From Bacteroidota bacterium (lineage in GTDB: Bacteria; Bacteroidota; Bacteroidia; Chitinophagales; Chitinophagaceae), in contig JANYEA010000161.1 of the NCBI GenBank assembly GCA_025363385.1, positions 1 to 35,363 on the forward strand: 35,363 nt of DNA, given 5' to 3'. Positions 15,711-24,708 of the stretch are shown one piece after another (within the stretch, counting starts at the first letter, position 1; every line of letters begins with the position of its first letter). Position numbers and translations under genes: made by a program. Under the pieces are notes generated by a model. It had not been told where the DNA came from and did not search any database. It saw nothing but the letters and a program-made list of their open reading frames with translations.

Positions 15711-15718
15711 TAATGTTT

Positions 15719-16396
15719 TCAAGCTGCACTATCAATTACTTTTCCCAACTCAGTTTTAAGCATTCTGGAAGGATAGCGGTTGATGACGATAAAGTCGTGT
15801 GTGGCCATAATTACCGCAGTTCCATAATCTTTCGCAATTTGAATGAGCAGTTGCATGATCTCATCGCTGGTTTCTGGATCTAAGTTACCGGTAGGTTCAT
15901 CTGCGAGGATGAGTTTGGGAGAGTTCAGCAAGGCACGAGCAATATCTACACGTTGTTGTTCACCACCACTCATTTCAAAGGGCATTTTAAATCCCTTACT
16001 TTTTAAACCCACTTTATCTAATACATCATTAATTTTTTCTTCAATCAATATTTCATCCTTCCACCCGGTTGCCTTGAGTACAAATTTTAAATTTTCGTGT
16101 ACGTTTCTATCGGTAAGCAAATGAAAATCTTGAAATATGACACCTAAGTTTCTTCTTAAAAAAGGGACTTTCTTCCAATCCATTTCACGCAGATTATATC
16201 CTACCACCATGCCAGTTCCCTCTGTTAAATCCAATTCACCATAAAGTGTTTTGAGCAAACTACTTTTTCCTGTTCCGGTTTTACCAACCAGGTAAATAAA
16301 CTCGCCCTTATGCACTTCAAAGTTTACATTTTGCAGGATAAGGTTTCCACCTTGATAAATATTGGCATTTTGTATAGAAACGATTGGCTCAGACAT
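15719..16396 (-). CDS. ftsE: cell division ATP-binding protein FtsE
   Basis: A 225-aa ABC ATPase of the FtsEX complex, which sits at the inner membrane and couples cell division to activation of peptidoglycan hydrolases. All motifs are intact: Walker [10 protein letters not shown] (38-46), Q-loop VIFQDFHLL, signature [16 protein letters not shown], Walker [13 protein letters not shown], switch histidine in MATHDF. The phrase [12 protein letters not shown] and the short length favour FtsE over LolD, although the two are close relatives. ftsX is not adjacent, which is common in Bacteroidota as I recall. It lies 47 bases after purM on the same strand, with an AT-rich gap, so co-transcription is plausible. 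Confidence 0.88.
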   Translation of the reverse strand: MSEPIVSIQNANIYQGGNLILQNVNFEVHKGEFIYLVGKTGTGKSSLLKTLYGELDLTEGTGMVVGYNLREMDWKKVPFLRRNLGVIFQDFHLLTDRNVHENLKFVLKATGWKDEILIEEKINDVLDKVGLKSKGFKMPFEMSGGEQQRVDIARALLNSPKLILADEPTGNLDPETSDEIMQLLIQIAKDYGTAVIMATHDFIVINRYPSRMLKTELGKVIDSAA

Positions 16397-16443
16397 TTTT
16401 TTAAAATTAAAAAGTGAAAATTAAAATGTAAAAAGAAGCAACA

Positions 16444-17619
16444 CTAGAATTCATATACTAGTTCATAAGAACCCTTTTTGATCAGTAACTCTTTTTTAAC
16501 AGAACTTTCCACTCTTCCAATAATTCTAGCTTCTATACCAAGTTCATTTGCATCTTGAATCATTTTTTCAGCAGATAATGGATCCGTAAATATTTCTAAC
16601 CTATGGCCCATATTAAAAACCTGATACATTTCTCTGTCGTCGGCACCTGAGTTTAATTGTATCAGTTTAAAAATGGGTGGTGTTTCAAATAAATGATCCT
16701 TTATAATCTTCATAGGACCAGGCAAATACTTCATGCATTTTGTTTGTCCTCCGCCACTACAATGTATCACCCCTGCTACAGCTTCAAAATATTGATCCAA
16801 TAATTTTTTCATGAGAGGTGCATAGGTTCTGGTAGGCGATAATAATAATTTACCAATGGTTGTATCAAAACCATCGATCGAAATTTGATCGGTCATTCCA
16901 TTCTTTCCCAAATACACTACCATATCATTCAATGCTGGTTCAAAGGTTTCAGGAAATGAAGTAGCATAACGTTTAGTAAGAACATCATGGCGTGCACTGG
17001 TTAGTCCGTTACTTCCCAGTCCACTATTGTATTCCGATTCATAATTTGCTTTACCATAACTGGCAAAACCTACAATTACATTTCCGGGAGCAATCTTTTC
17101 ATTGGTAATCAATTTGTTTTTAGGCCAGCGGGCTGTCATGGTTCCATTCACCGCAATAGTTCGCACCACATCTCCTACATCGGCAGTTTCGCCACCCAGA
17201 TAATGTATATGAACACCAAATTTTGCCAGTTGATCGAAGAACTCCTGAGTGCCATTGATGATCTGTTCCAAAACAGCACCTGGAATTTGTAGTTTATTTC
17301 GATCAATTGTTGAAGAGAATAATATATTATCGGTTACACCAATACATAGAAGATCGTCTAAATTCATGGCAATAGCGTCTTGTGCAATTCCTTTCCAAAC
17401 AGAAGCATCTCCCGTTTCTTTCCAATAGATATAGGCAAGTATGCTTTTAGTACCAGCTCCATCTGCGTGCATAATGTTTACCCAATCCGGATCACCACAA
17501 AGAAAATCGGGGTAAATTTTACAGAAAGCCTCAGGATACAATCCCTGATCCAATTTTTGAATGGCTGCATGCACTTCTTCTTTTTGAGCCGAAACACCGC
17601 GTTGTGCGTATAGAGACAT
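16444..17619 (-). CDS. purM: phosphoribosylformylglycinamidine cyclo-ligase (AIR synthase)
   Basis: A 391-aa cytoplasmic enzyme of purine synthesis, converting FGAM and ATP to AIR. Landmarks: HADGAGTKSILAY (51-63), the nucleotide and FGAM loop; QDAIAMNLDDLLCIGV (80-95); LGGETADVGD (141-150); and a C-terminal half with SGGGQTKCMKYLPG and MGHRLEIFTD. It is about 45 residues longer than the E. coli enzyme, normal for the long Bacteroidota form. An in-frame ATG 39 bases upstream (17658) is possible, but a promoter pair (TTG 17664-17666, TATCTTTA 17637-17644, minus strand) starts transcription after it, so the start at 17619 (MSLYAQRGVS) is preferred. ftsE follows after 47 bases. Confidence 0.93.
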   Translation of the reverse strand: MSLYAQRGVSAQKEEVHAAIQKLDQGLYPEAFCKIYPDFLCGDPDWVNIMHADGAGTKSILAYIYWKETGDASVWKGIAQDAIAMNLDDLLCIGVTDNILFSSTIDRNKLQIPGAVLEQIINGTQEFFDQLAKFGVHIHYLGGETADVGDVVRTIAVNGTMTARWPKNKLITNEKIAPGNVIVGFASYGKANYESEYNSGLGSNGLTSARHDVLTKRYATSFPETFEPALNDMVVYLGKNGMTDQISIDGFDTTIGKLLLSPTRTYAPLMKKLLDQYFEAVAGVIHCSGGGQTKCMKYLPGPMKIIKDHLFETPPIFKLIQLNSGADDREMYQVFNMGHRLEIFTDPLSAEKMIQDANELGIEARIIGRVESSVKKELLIKKGSYELVYEF

Positions 17620-17636
17620 GATGGAAATTTGAGATT

Positions 17637-17666
17637 TAAAGATACCAGAACGCTGCAAATGTACAA
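17637..17666 (-). promoter_or_regulatory. likely purM promoter
   Basis: On the minus strand, TTG (plus 17664-17666), 19 nt, TATCTTTA (plus 17637-17644; last base differs from TAnnTTTG). It predicts a leader of about 12 nt before the ATG at 17619 and excludes the longer N-terminus. Confidence 0.5.
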
Positions 17667-17730
17667 TATCGCCTTTAAAAGCTGGGAGGAAGAAAGAGTT
17701 TCTCTACTGAATTGATTTTTCTGACACTGC

Positions 17731-17762
17731 TTTCCGCTCTTCAACTCTAAGCCTTAGATTTG
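17731..17762 (+). promoter_or_regulatory. likely ribF promoter, almost leaderless
   Basis: TTTC (17731-17734), 20 nt, TAGATTTG (17755-17762; exact TAnnTTTG). Transcription would begin near 17767-17769, only a few bases before the ATG at 17772. An upstream in-frame TTG (17760) lies inside the promoter element and cannot be the start if this promoter is used. Confidence 0.6.
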
Positions 17763-17771
17763 CACCCAATT

Positions 17772-18716
17772 ATGCAGGTACATTATTTAGAAACCGGGGC
17801 TATACCATCCTTTAAAAATGCAGTGATTACCATTGGCACATTCGATGGAGTACATTTGGGTCATCGCCAGATCATTACCCAATTGATTCAGGAAGCCAAA
17901 GCTATGGAGGGAGAATCGGTGATTATTAGCTTCTACCCACACCCAAGGTCTGTGATTAGAGGATTGCATTCAGAAGTGAAATTATTAGTCACTTTAAAAG
18001 AAAAGATTGATTTACTAGCTAAAACTGGCATTGATCATCTGGTTATTGTACCATTCAATTTGTCTTTCGCCAATCAGATGGCAGAAGAATATATCAGTCA
18101 GTTTCTTGTAAAACATTTTCACCCACATACCATCATCATCGGCTACGACCACCGATTTGGGAAAGACCGGGTTGGCGATTATCAATTACTGGTTGCTCAT
18201 GGCAAAAATTTGGGATTTGCAGTAAAAGAGATCCCTGAACATATTTTGAATGAAGCTGTGATTAGTTCTACAAAAATCAGAAAATCATTGCTGGAACATG
18301 ATATCCAAACGGCTAATAAATTCCTTGGCTACGAATACTTTTTTGAAGGCTTAGTGATAAAAGGAAATCAATTAGGCCGAACCATTGGTTACCCAACAGC
18401 CAACCTGCAAATAGCTTCCAACGAAAAACTGATTCCGGCTTATGGTGTATATGCGGTCCGTGCTTATATTATCGATGAAAATTCAAATGCTCCTATTTTA
18501 AAGGGCATGATGAATATTGGCATCAGGCCCACAATTGAGGGTTTGAACCGTGTGATTGAAGTGAATTTGTTCGATTTCGATAGGGATATATATGGTAAAA
18601 CATTACAAGTATCTATTCATAGCTACCTCAGAACAGAGCAGAAATTTGCAGGCTTAGAAGCGTTAAAAGAACAACTAGGAAAGGACCAAATAATGGCAAA
18701 GGAAGTATTAGCGTAA
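17772..18716 (+). CDS. ribF: bifunctional riboflavin kinase / FAD synthetase
   Basis: A 314-aa cytoplasmic protein that makes FMN from riboflavin and then FAD from FMN. The N-terminal FAD synthetase module (nucleotidyltransferase fold) has GTFDGVHLGHRQII (22-35) and ISSTKIRKSLLEHD (the STxIR motif). The C-terminal flavokinase module has GNQLGRTIGYPTANLQ (with the P-T-A-N metal site) and AYGVYAV. The length is typical. It is divergent from purM and convergent with holA, 8 bases between stops, with no terminator in that gap. There is no FMN riboswitch: the leader is only a few nucleotides long. Confidence 0.96.
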   Translation: MQVHYLETGAIPSFKNAVITIGTFDGVHLGHRQIITQLIQEAKAMEGESVIISFYPHPRSVIRGLHSEVKLLVTLKEKIDLLAKTGIDHLVIVPFNLSFANQMAEEYISQFLVKHFHPHTIIIGYDHRFGKDRVGDYQLLVAHGKNLGFAVKEIPEHILNEAVISSTKIRKSLLEHDIQTANKFLGYEYFFEGLVIKGNQLGRTIGYPTANLQIASNEKLIPAYGVYAVRAYIIDENSNAPILKGMMNIGIRPTIEGLNRVIEVNLFDFDRDIYGKTLQVSIHSYLRTEQKFAGLEALKEQLGKDQIMAKEVLA

Positions 18717-18724
18717 TAGAAAAA

Positions 18725-19723
18725 TTATTGCATTATTTTAACCACCAATTCCTTCAACAGGCCAGCATCTGAAGTACCACCATCATGCACTCCCACTGTA
18801 CGAAGGTTATATTGTTGGAGCAGTAATAATATTTTTTCCACCCCTGCATAATTATAGCGCTTGGCAGCAGCAAAATAGTCTTTGGCAAAATAGGGATTTA
18901 CACCTATTGCTGTAGCAATGGCTTTTTCATCTCCTCCAGGCATCGCATGTATCATCAATACTTTACTAAAAAAATTGTAGATGGCTGGCAATACCATTTG
19001 AATAGGTGCTGCTTTTGGGTTTGCTTCGAAATAGTTAATGATACGAATGGCTTTGGCTTGATCTTTTTTACCAATGGCATCCTGCAATTCAAATACATTG
19101 AACTCTTTACTTACGCCGATGTATTTTTCAATATCATCTTCCGTAATACCCTTTCTGGTTCCCAGATTTACAGCAAGTTTTTCTATTTCATTTTCAATAC
19201 GACTAAGGTCATTCCCAATATGATCTACCAATAAGCTTAATCCCTTCGGACTAATCGTTAACCCATGATGCTGGATCATTTGATTGGTCCATTCGGGCAA
19301 CTGACTATCATACATTTTTTTGGTGGTGAGCAACTCACCTTTTGCCTTAATGGTCTTGGAAAGTTTAGATCTGCCATCCACTTTTTTCTCTTTGTAACTA
19401 ACCACAAAGACGGTGGTATTCAGCGGGTGCTCTATATAGGATTCGAGTTTTTCAATGTCGCGCATATGCTGAGCTTCTTTGAGCAAAACCACCTGACGTT
19501 CGGCAAACATGGGATAACGCATACAGGCATTTACCACGGCAGCCCAATCTGCATCTTTTCCGTAAAATACCGATAAGTTAAAACCAGCTTCCGCTTCAGT
19601 TAAGATCTTTTTTTCGGCATAATAAACTACTTGATCAATAAAATAAGACTCCTCCCCTTCTAACCAATAAACTGGCTTGAACTGGCCTTTTTTCCATTCT
19701 GAAATGATCTTTTCTGCCGACAT
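18725..19723 (-). CDS. holA: DNA polymerase III subunit delta
   Basis: A 332-aa clamp-loader subunit that opens the sliding clamp. It begins MSAEKIISEWKKGQFKPVYWLEGEESYFIDQV, a typical HolA start with the modified P-loop region (LEGEESYFID). The AAA+ lid follows with LEDA-like DLSRIENEIEKLAVNLG and KEFNVFELQDAIGKKDQAKAI, and a C-terminal collar domain (about 230-332) follows. Divergence is high, as is normal for HolA, but the length and segment order fit. The start ATG lies 5 bases after a -7-like element. It converges with ribF. Confidence 0.92.
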   Translation of the reverse strand: MSAEKIISEWKKGQFKPVYWLEGEESYFIDQVVYYAEKKILTEAEAGFNLSVFYGKDADWAAVVNACMRYPMFAERQVVLLKEAQHMRDIEKLESYIEHPLNTTVFVVSYKEKKVDGRSKLSKTIKAKGELLTTKKMYDSQLPEWTNQMIQHHGLTISPKGLSLLVDHIGNDLSRIENEIEKLAVNLGTRKGITEDDIEKYIGVSKEFNVFELQDAIGKKDQAKAIRIINYFEANPKAAPIQMVLPAIYNFFSKVLMIHAMPGGDEKAIATAIGVNPYFAKDYFAAAKRYNYAGVEKILLLLQQYNLRTVGVHDGGTSDAGLLKELVVKIMQ

Positions 19724-19728
19724 GGTTG

Positions 19729-19758
19729 CAAAGATGCGGCATGTGAGTTTAATACCAA
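19729..19758 (-). promoter_or_regulatory. likely holA promoter, almost leaderless
   Basis: Minus strand: TTG (plus 19756-19758), 19 nt, CATCTTTG (plus 19729-19736; one mismatch). The -7 element ends 5 bases before the holA ATG, so the mRNA would start at or next to the start codon. Confidence 0.5.
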
Positions 19759-19852
19759 TAATTCCCGAAATTATTTTTTGGCACGGTTTTGGTTTTAGTA
19801 GAACGAGCCCAACTGAAACTTAAAAAAACAAACAGACATTAAATTTAATTTT

Positions 19853-20836
19853 ATGACTTACACAACTGAAAGCACTACCCCAACCCCACAGGGTAACGAC
19901 AATCGCAAATTGATTTACGGTATTTTGATTACTGCGCTGGTATTGACTTGGGGATATATTTTCTATGATAAAAGCAAGACCAAAGAAACAGTTACTTTAT
20001 TAGAAACTAAGATCAGCAATGTAGACAGTGCACGTAATGCAATTCAGGCTGAATTTACAGTGGTATCTGCAAAAGCAGATTCTTTAACCCAGAACAATTT
20101 AAAATTGCAGGGTTCACTAGCTGAAAGAAGTACTGAAATTCAAAAGTTGAAAGTGAATATTGGAAGTATTCTTCGCAAGAAAGATGCAACAGCAGCTGAA
20201 TTAGCTGATGCAAAAAATATGATTAACGATTTAAATGGTAAGATCAGTGGTTTGTTTGTTGAAATTGAAAAGTTAAAAGGTGAAAACCAAACCTTGACAA
20301 CCAATAATGAGCAATTAACTACCGAAAAAACACAGTTAACATCCGACAAGCAAAATTTGGAGCAGAACTTAACAAAAACCAATACTGAAAAGCAACAATT
20401 GGCTGATAAAGTAGACGTAGCTTCTACTTTGCAAGCTTCTCAAATTGGAATTATTGCTATCGATTTAAAAAGTAGTGGTAAAGAAAAAGAAACCAATACT
20501 GCAAAAAGAGCAGATTTCATGAGAGTTGTATTTACAGTTGCAGCGAATCGTGTAACGCCTACCGGGGCTAAAGATTTCTATGTAGTTATCACAGGACCTG
20601 ATGGAAAAGCGTTTAACGATGGTGGTAATTTTACCACTCGTGAAGATGGTGAAAAAGCTTTTACAAATAAAGTTTCCGTTCCTTACGAACAAGGCAAACC
20701 AATGCCTCCAGTAAGTTTCAATTGGAAGAAGAATGATAAATATGCAGAAGGCAATTATAAAATTGAGATCTATAACAATGGTTTCAAAATTGGTGAAAGT
20801 GTAAAGACTTTAAAGAAAGGCGGATTATTTAGTTAA
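19853..20836 (+). CDS. single-pass membrane protein with long coiled coil, unknown function
   Basis: A 327-aa protein. One membrane segment lies at residues 20-37 (LIYGILITALVLTWGYIF) after a short polar cytoplasmic tail. A strongly predicted coiled coil follows, rich in K, E, Q and T, at about 45-190 (LETKISNVDSARNAI through NLEQNLTKTNTEKQQL). A compact beta-rich domain occupies about 195-327 (ADFMRVVFTVAANRVTPTGAKDFYVV, GNYKIEIYNNGFKIGES), which looks like an immunoglobulin-like or C2-like fold. I do not know a named family. The topology suggests an inner-membrane anchor with the coiled coil and terminal domain in the periplasm. It has its own terminator 16 bases after the stop, so it is transcribed alone. 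Confidence 0.75.
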   Translation: MTYTTESTTPTPQGNDNRKLIYGILITALVLTWGYIFYDKSKTKETVTLLETKISNVDSARNAIQAEFTVVSAKADSLTQNNLKLQGSLAERSTEIQKLKVNIGSILRKKDATAAELADAKNMINDLNGKISGLFVEIEKLKGENQTLTTNNEQLTTEKTQLTSDKQNLEQNLTKTNTEKQQLADKVDVASTLQASQIGIIAIDLKSSGKEKETNTAKRADFMRVVFTVAANRVTPTGAKDFYVVITGPDGKAFNDGGNFTTREDGEKAFTNKVSVPYEQGKPMPPVSFNWKKNDKYAEGNYKIEIYNNGFKIGESVKTLKKGGLFS

Positions 20837-20851
20837 TCTTACTACTTCAGG

Positions 20852-20882
20852 AAAATGGCTGTCTGCAAAGACGGCCATTTTT
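20852..20882 (+). terminator. rho-independent terminator after the coiled-coil gene
   Basis: The 13-bp stem (20852-20864 with 20869-20881; one G-U pair) has a GCAA tetraloop and ends in TTTTTGTTTT. The open frame of the next gene runs through this hairpin upstream of its true start at 20933. Confidence 0.9.
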
Positions 20883-20932
20883 GTTTTATGGGATTTGAAC
20901 TCCTGATTCACATTTTCACGTACTTTAGATTT

Positions 20933-22111
20933 ATGATAAGTTCCTGGTTGAATTGGCGAACATTAATGGTTTTTATTGCCATTTTAATTGCAAGTGGCAC
21001 CATTGTTTATTCGCAATACTTAGCCGGTAAAATTGCCACAGAGGAACGTAAAAATGTGGCTGCATGGGTAGAAGCGCAAAGAACCATTCTATTTTCTTCC
21101 GACACGGTAAGTATTAATCTCGCATCGAAAATCATTACAGAAAATGATCAAATTCCGATCATAGAAACTAATGAGAATGATCAGATTACTGGAAATTTTT
21201 TAAACCTCGATGTAAATCGAGTAAAATCAGACCCAACCTATTTATCTACCAAACTAAATCAGTTCAAACGATTTAATCGGGTACCGATTATTAGCATACT
21301 ATCTGAAAAGCCTTATGCTGCCAATAAATATTATTATGGCGAAAGCAAACTCTTAAAAGAAACCAAACTATACCCTATTATTCAGTTGATTATTGTTGCC
21401 TTTTTTATTTTAGTAGCCATTGCCCTTCAAAAGATCAATTATAAAAGCGAACAGAATCAGCTTTGGGCTTCACTTGCAAAAGAAACCGCTCATCAATTGG
21501 GCACGCCAGTAAGCAGTTTAGAAGGCTGGTTAGAAATATTAAAATCAACAGAGGGAAATGAGAACATCGTTCCTGAAATTGCAAAAGATGTAAAAAGACT
21601 ACAGCTGATCACAGATCGTTTTGGAAAGATTGGTAGTCAGCCCAAACTTGAAAGCGCAAATATTTCAGAACAAATTCTACATATATTGAATTATATGAAA
21701 AAGCGTGCTGGAGGCTCAGTACATTTTGAATGTGATACCAGCAACTTAGATAACGTGCAGGTATTATTATCAGCACCTCTTTTTGATTGGGTAATGGAAA
21801 ACCTAATTAAAAATGCCCTAGATGCAATAGATGGTCAGGGCCTTATTAATATACAAACGCATGTTGCTGCACATGAAGTATTTGTTGATGTAACAGATAA
21901 TGGGAAAGGCATCTCGGCTGCCAATATTAAAAAAGTATTCAGGCCAGGGTTTACTACTAAGAAAAGAGGATGGGGTTTAGGGCTCTCTCTCAGCAAGCGG
22001 ATTGTTGAGCAGTACCACAAAGGAAAACTCTTTGTGCGTTGGAGTGAACAAGGTAAAGGAACAAGTTTTAGAATTATTCTTCCTTTATCTACAAACAAAC
22101 AAATAAGCTAA
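20933..22111 (+). CDS. sensor histidine kinase, orphan, two membrane segments
   Basis: A 392-aa inner-membrane kinase. Membrane segments at about 9-28 and 146-166 flank a 115-residue periplasmic sensor region of no recognised fold. The dimerisation helix carries LAKETAHQLGTPVSSLEGW; H187 is the phospho-acceptor and is followed by Q-L-G-T-P rather than the common E-L-R-T-P. The ATPase domain is complete: N box MENLIKNALDAI, G1 VDVTDNGKGI, F box FRPGFTTKKRGWGLGLSLSKRIVE, G2 GKGTSF. The frame can be read 26 codons further upstream, but that part overlaps the preceding terminator hairpin, so the ATG at 20933 is chosen. No response regulator is encoded nearby, so the partner and signal are unknown. 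Confidence 0.9.
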   Translation: MISSWLNWRTLMVFIAILIASGTIVYSQYLAGKIATEERKNVAAWVEAQRTILFSSDTVSINLASKIITENDQIPIIETNENDQITGNFLNLDVNRVKSDPTYLSTKLNQFKRFNRVPIISILSEKPYAANKYYYGESKLLKETKLYPIIQLIIVAFFILVAIALQKINYKSEQNQLWASLAKETAHQLGTPVSSLEGWLEILKSTEGNENIVPEIAKDVKRLQLITDRFGKIGSQPKLESANISEQILHILNYMKKRAGGSVHFECDTSNLDNVQVLLSAPLFDWVMENLIKNALDAIDGQGLINIQTHVAAHEVFVDVTDNGKGISAANIKKVFRPGFTTKKRGWGLGLSLSKRIVEQYHKGKLFVRWSEQGKGTSFRIILPLSTNKQIS

Positions 22112-22120
22112 CAGCATTAT

Positions 22121-22384
22121 TTATTTACCAAAGCAACTCATTACAGACTGCCATTGGTGTAAAGATTGAGGCGTAGTTGTTTCTGCAAACAAATCTGCCT
22201 CTCCAAATAAATCAAATAATTGCTGTTCTAAACGATTTGCAACAAGTGCTGAATTTTGCTTGCCTAATTGTTGAAGGCAAGCATTCATTTTTGCTAATTT
22301 CTCGTCTGATAAATGATCGAAAATGTGTTGTTGCATTAATTGCCCTGTAGCATTAACCAACATTTCTGAGGAATTCGTTTTCAT
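22121..22384 (-). CDS. small helical protein, unknown function
   Basis: An 87-aa protein that I do not recognise. From MKTNSSEMLVNATGQL it is mostly predicted helix (QLMQQHIFDHLSDEKLAKMNACLQQLGKQNSALVANRLEQQLFDLF), with a tail TTTPQSLHQWQSVMSCFGK and two cysteines (one in the helix, one near the end). No signal peptide or membrane segment is seen. The ATG at 22384 gives a more natural start than an in-frame ATG at 22417. It converges with the histidine kinase, 9 bases between stops. glgB upstream is on the same strand but is separated by a terminator-like hairpin. Confidence 0.55.
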   Translation of the reverse strand: MKTNSSEMLVNATGQLMQQHIFDHLSDEKLAKMNACLQQLGKQNSALVANRLEQQLFDLFGEADLFAETTTPQSLHQWQSVMSCFGK

Positions 22385-22497
22385 ATGTGGGGATTTTAAG
22401 GATGAACGAATAAACACTTCAATTCTATTACATTACAAAGTGACAACAAATTTCAATGTAACGCTGTTTACCAAATTGTTAATCCTTAAAAAGGTGC

Positions 22498-22540
22498 ATA
22501 AGTTGGGGATAGTTAATACACAATCCCCAACTTATTTTTT
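22498..22540 (-). terminator. hairpin terminator after glgB
   Basis: A perfect 13-bp stem (ATAAGTTGGGGAT at 22498-22510; ATCCCCAACTTAT at 22523-22535) encloses a 12-nt loop. On the minus strand it lies 10 bases after the glgB stop and is followed by a short offset T-run. A plus-strand T6 (22535-22540) also follows. It likely ends glgB transcription. Confidence 0.75.
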
Positions 22541-22544
22541 CGCA

Positions 22545-24485
22545 CTACTTCAATACTACTGCACCTAATGCGGGTAAATGCACTTTTATTTTATAACACT
22601 CTGAAGGTTTATCTACTAATTCAGAAGAAATGTTTGGGTTAAACACATCTCCAGTACCCCAGAACGCTTCACTATTTGAATTGAAGGCTTCTTTCCATTT
22701 ACCTTTTCCATGCACATAAATTTCCCAATCAAGCCTTACCACTGGCGTTACATTCAATATAATCAGTAAACTATCTTTGGGTTTCTTTCCCTTCCGCATA
22801 TATACCAATACAGACTCACTTCGATGATTCAAATCAACCCATTCAAATCCACCGGGTTCATATTGCTTTTCGTACAAGGCAGGTTCCGAACGGTATAATT
22901 CATTTAATTTCTGCACACAATGTTTCATGCCGGCATGACTAGCATGTTCTAATAATTCCCATTGTAATTCACTTTTATAATTCCATTCGTTGGTGGCTCC
23001 AAATTCATTGCCCATGAACAATAATTTAGACCCCGGATGGGTATACATATAGGTATACAAAATTCGGAGGTTGGCAAATTTTTGCCACTCGTCTCCTGGC
23101 ATTTTATAAAGCATGGGGCTTTTTCCATGAACTACTTCATCATGCGATAAAGGCAACATGAAATTTTCATCGTAGAAATACATCATACTAAACGAAAATT
23201 TATCCTGCTGAAACTGACGAAATATCGGATCTAAATTAAAATAATCCAAGGTATCGTGCATCCATCCCATCATCCATTTCATACCAAAACCAAGTCCACC
23301 TTCAAAGGTTGGTTTACTAATCTTCGGCCAATCAGTGGCTTCTTCGGCAATGGTTTGAATATCTGGAAAATCGCGATAAAGGGTCTCATTCAAATCAGTA
23401 ATAAAAGCAATGGCTTCTATGTTTCCATTGCCACCATATTCATTTGGTTCCCACTGACCCGCATTACGGCTATAATCCAATCTTAGCATAGAACTTACCG
23501 CATCTACACGAATAGCATCTGTATGAAACTGATCGCACCAAAAACGGGCAGAGCTAATTAAAAAAGATTTTACTTCTCCCCTTTTGTAATTGAAAATATA
23601 GGAATTCCAATCCGGATGAAATCCTTTGCGCATATCAGCATATTCGTAAGTATGCGTGCCATCAAACATGAATAAGCCATGTGCATCATAAGGAAAATGT
23701 GAAGGAACCCAATCCAGTATTACGCCAATTCCAGCCTGGTGAAAAGCATCAACCATGGAGGCATAATCCTGAGGTGTTCCAAATCGGGAAGTAGGTGCAA
23801 AATAACCCGTACCCTGATATCCCCAACTCCCATCAAAGGGATGTTCCATCACGGGCATGAATTCCACGTGTGTGAATCCCATTTCTTTAACATATGGAAC
23901 CATACGCTCTGTGATTTGGGCATAGGTATTATATCGTTCTTCATTATTTTTATCCGGGCGCATCCAACTGGCTAAGTGCACTTCGTACACAGAATAAGGA
24001 GCGTTCAAAGAATTGTGTTTTTTCCGATGCTTCATCCATTCTGCATCCTGCCATTCATAATCTGTTTGCCAGGTAATGGAAGCAGTTTTAGGACGGGTTT
24101 CCCAAAAGTTAGCATAAGGATCTCCCTTATCTAAACAGATTCCTTTAAAACCATGCAAGTGGTATTTATAAGCTTCACCAGCACCTATATTTGGAATAAA
24201 TCCTTCCCAGATCCCGGAGTTGTCGGATCTAACTTTTAAAGGATGAGATTCTTTGTTCCAATGATTAAAATCACCAGTTACACTTAAAAAAGTAGCATTG
24301 GGTGCCCATACTGCAAAATAAGATCCAGGGGTATCGTTTACTGTAATCTGTTTGTTGCCCATTAACTTGTATAAGCTGTAATGAGTACCATTTTGAAAAT
24401 TCCTGACGTCCTCATCTGAAAATAAAGAGTAGTTCCAAACCGGCTGATTAATATCTACAAAATGAATCTCCTCGTACTTTTTCAT
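22545..24485 (-). CDS. glgB: 1,4-alpha-glucan branching enzyme
   Basis: A 646-aa GH13 enzyme that creates alpha-1,6 branches in glycogen. Domains: an N-terminal beta-sandwich (CBM48), about 35-130, with YFAVWAPNATFLSVTGDFNHW; the TIM-barrel catalytic domain from about 165 with HVEFMPVMEHPFDGSWGYQ, DAIRVDAVSSML (nucleophile D328), IAEEATDWP (acid/base Glu at 381 or 382) and LPLSHDEVVHGK (third carboxylate); then a C-terminal beta domain. All three catalytic carboxylates are present. An in-frame ATG at 24542 adds 19 unconserved residues; the start at 24485 follows AAAAAGAGAT, a usable SD-like stretch. glgA and glgC are not adjacent. The gene is divergent from the receptor gene. Confidence 0.95.
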   Translation of the reverse strand: MKKYEEIHFVDINQPVWNYSLFSDEDVRNFQNGTHYSLYKLMGNKQITVNDTPGSYFAVWAPNATFLSVTGDFNHWNKESHPLKVRSDNSGIWEGFIPNIGAGEAYKYHLHGFKGICLDKGDPYANFWETRPKTASITWQTDYEWQDAEWMKHRKKHNSLNAPYSVYEVHLASWMRPDKNNEERYNTYAQITERMVPYVKEMGFTHVEFMPVMEHPFDGSWGYQGTGYFAPTSRFGTPQDYASMVDAFHQAGIGVILDWVPSHFPYDAHGLFMFDGTHTYEYADMRKGFHPDWNSYIFNYKRGEVKSFLISSARFWCDQFHTDAIRVDAVSSMLRLDYSRNAGQWEPNEYGGNGNIEAIAFITDLNETLYRDFPDIQTIAEEATDWPKISKPTFEGGLGFGMKWMMGWMHDTLDYFNLDPIFRQFQQDKFSFSMMYFYDENFMLPLSHDEVVHGKSPMLYKMPGDEWQKFANLRILYTYMYTHPGSKLLFMGNEFGATNEWNYKSELQWELLEHASHAGMKHCVQKLNELYRSEPALYEKQYEPGGFEWVDLNHRSESVLVYMRKGKKPKDSLLIILNVTPVVRLDWEIYVHGKGKWKEAFNSNSEAFWGTGDVFNPNISSELVDKPSECYKIKVHLPALGAVVLK

Positions 24486-24708
24486 ATCTCTTTTTCCAAC
24501 TTTAGCTGCGTTAGTAACTCTTGTGTTTACGGAAGATAGCAAATCTAAATTACTAGCTGAAGAAGAAATTTTTAAGAAACCAATACATAATTAGAGATGC
24601 TACACATGAAAATTGTTTAACATAACATTACACCTAAAAATTTAGTTTATACTTATTAAAAGTTGGATTTTGCAAATAATTGCATCCAATAACCAAACGC
24701 TAAACTGC

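Noticed and set aside
17731..17771. Possible FMN riboswitch upstream of ribF
   Set aside because: The predicted leader is only a few bases long and the conserved RFN helices are absent.
20855..20932. Longer N-terminus for the histidine kinase
   Set aside because: These codons lie in the terminator hairpin of the preceding gene; the membrane segment follows naturally from the ATG at 20933.
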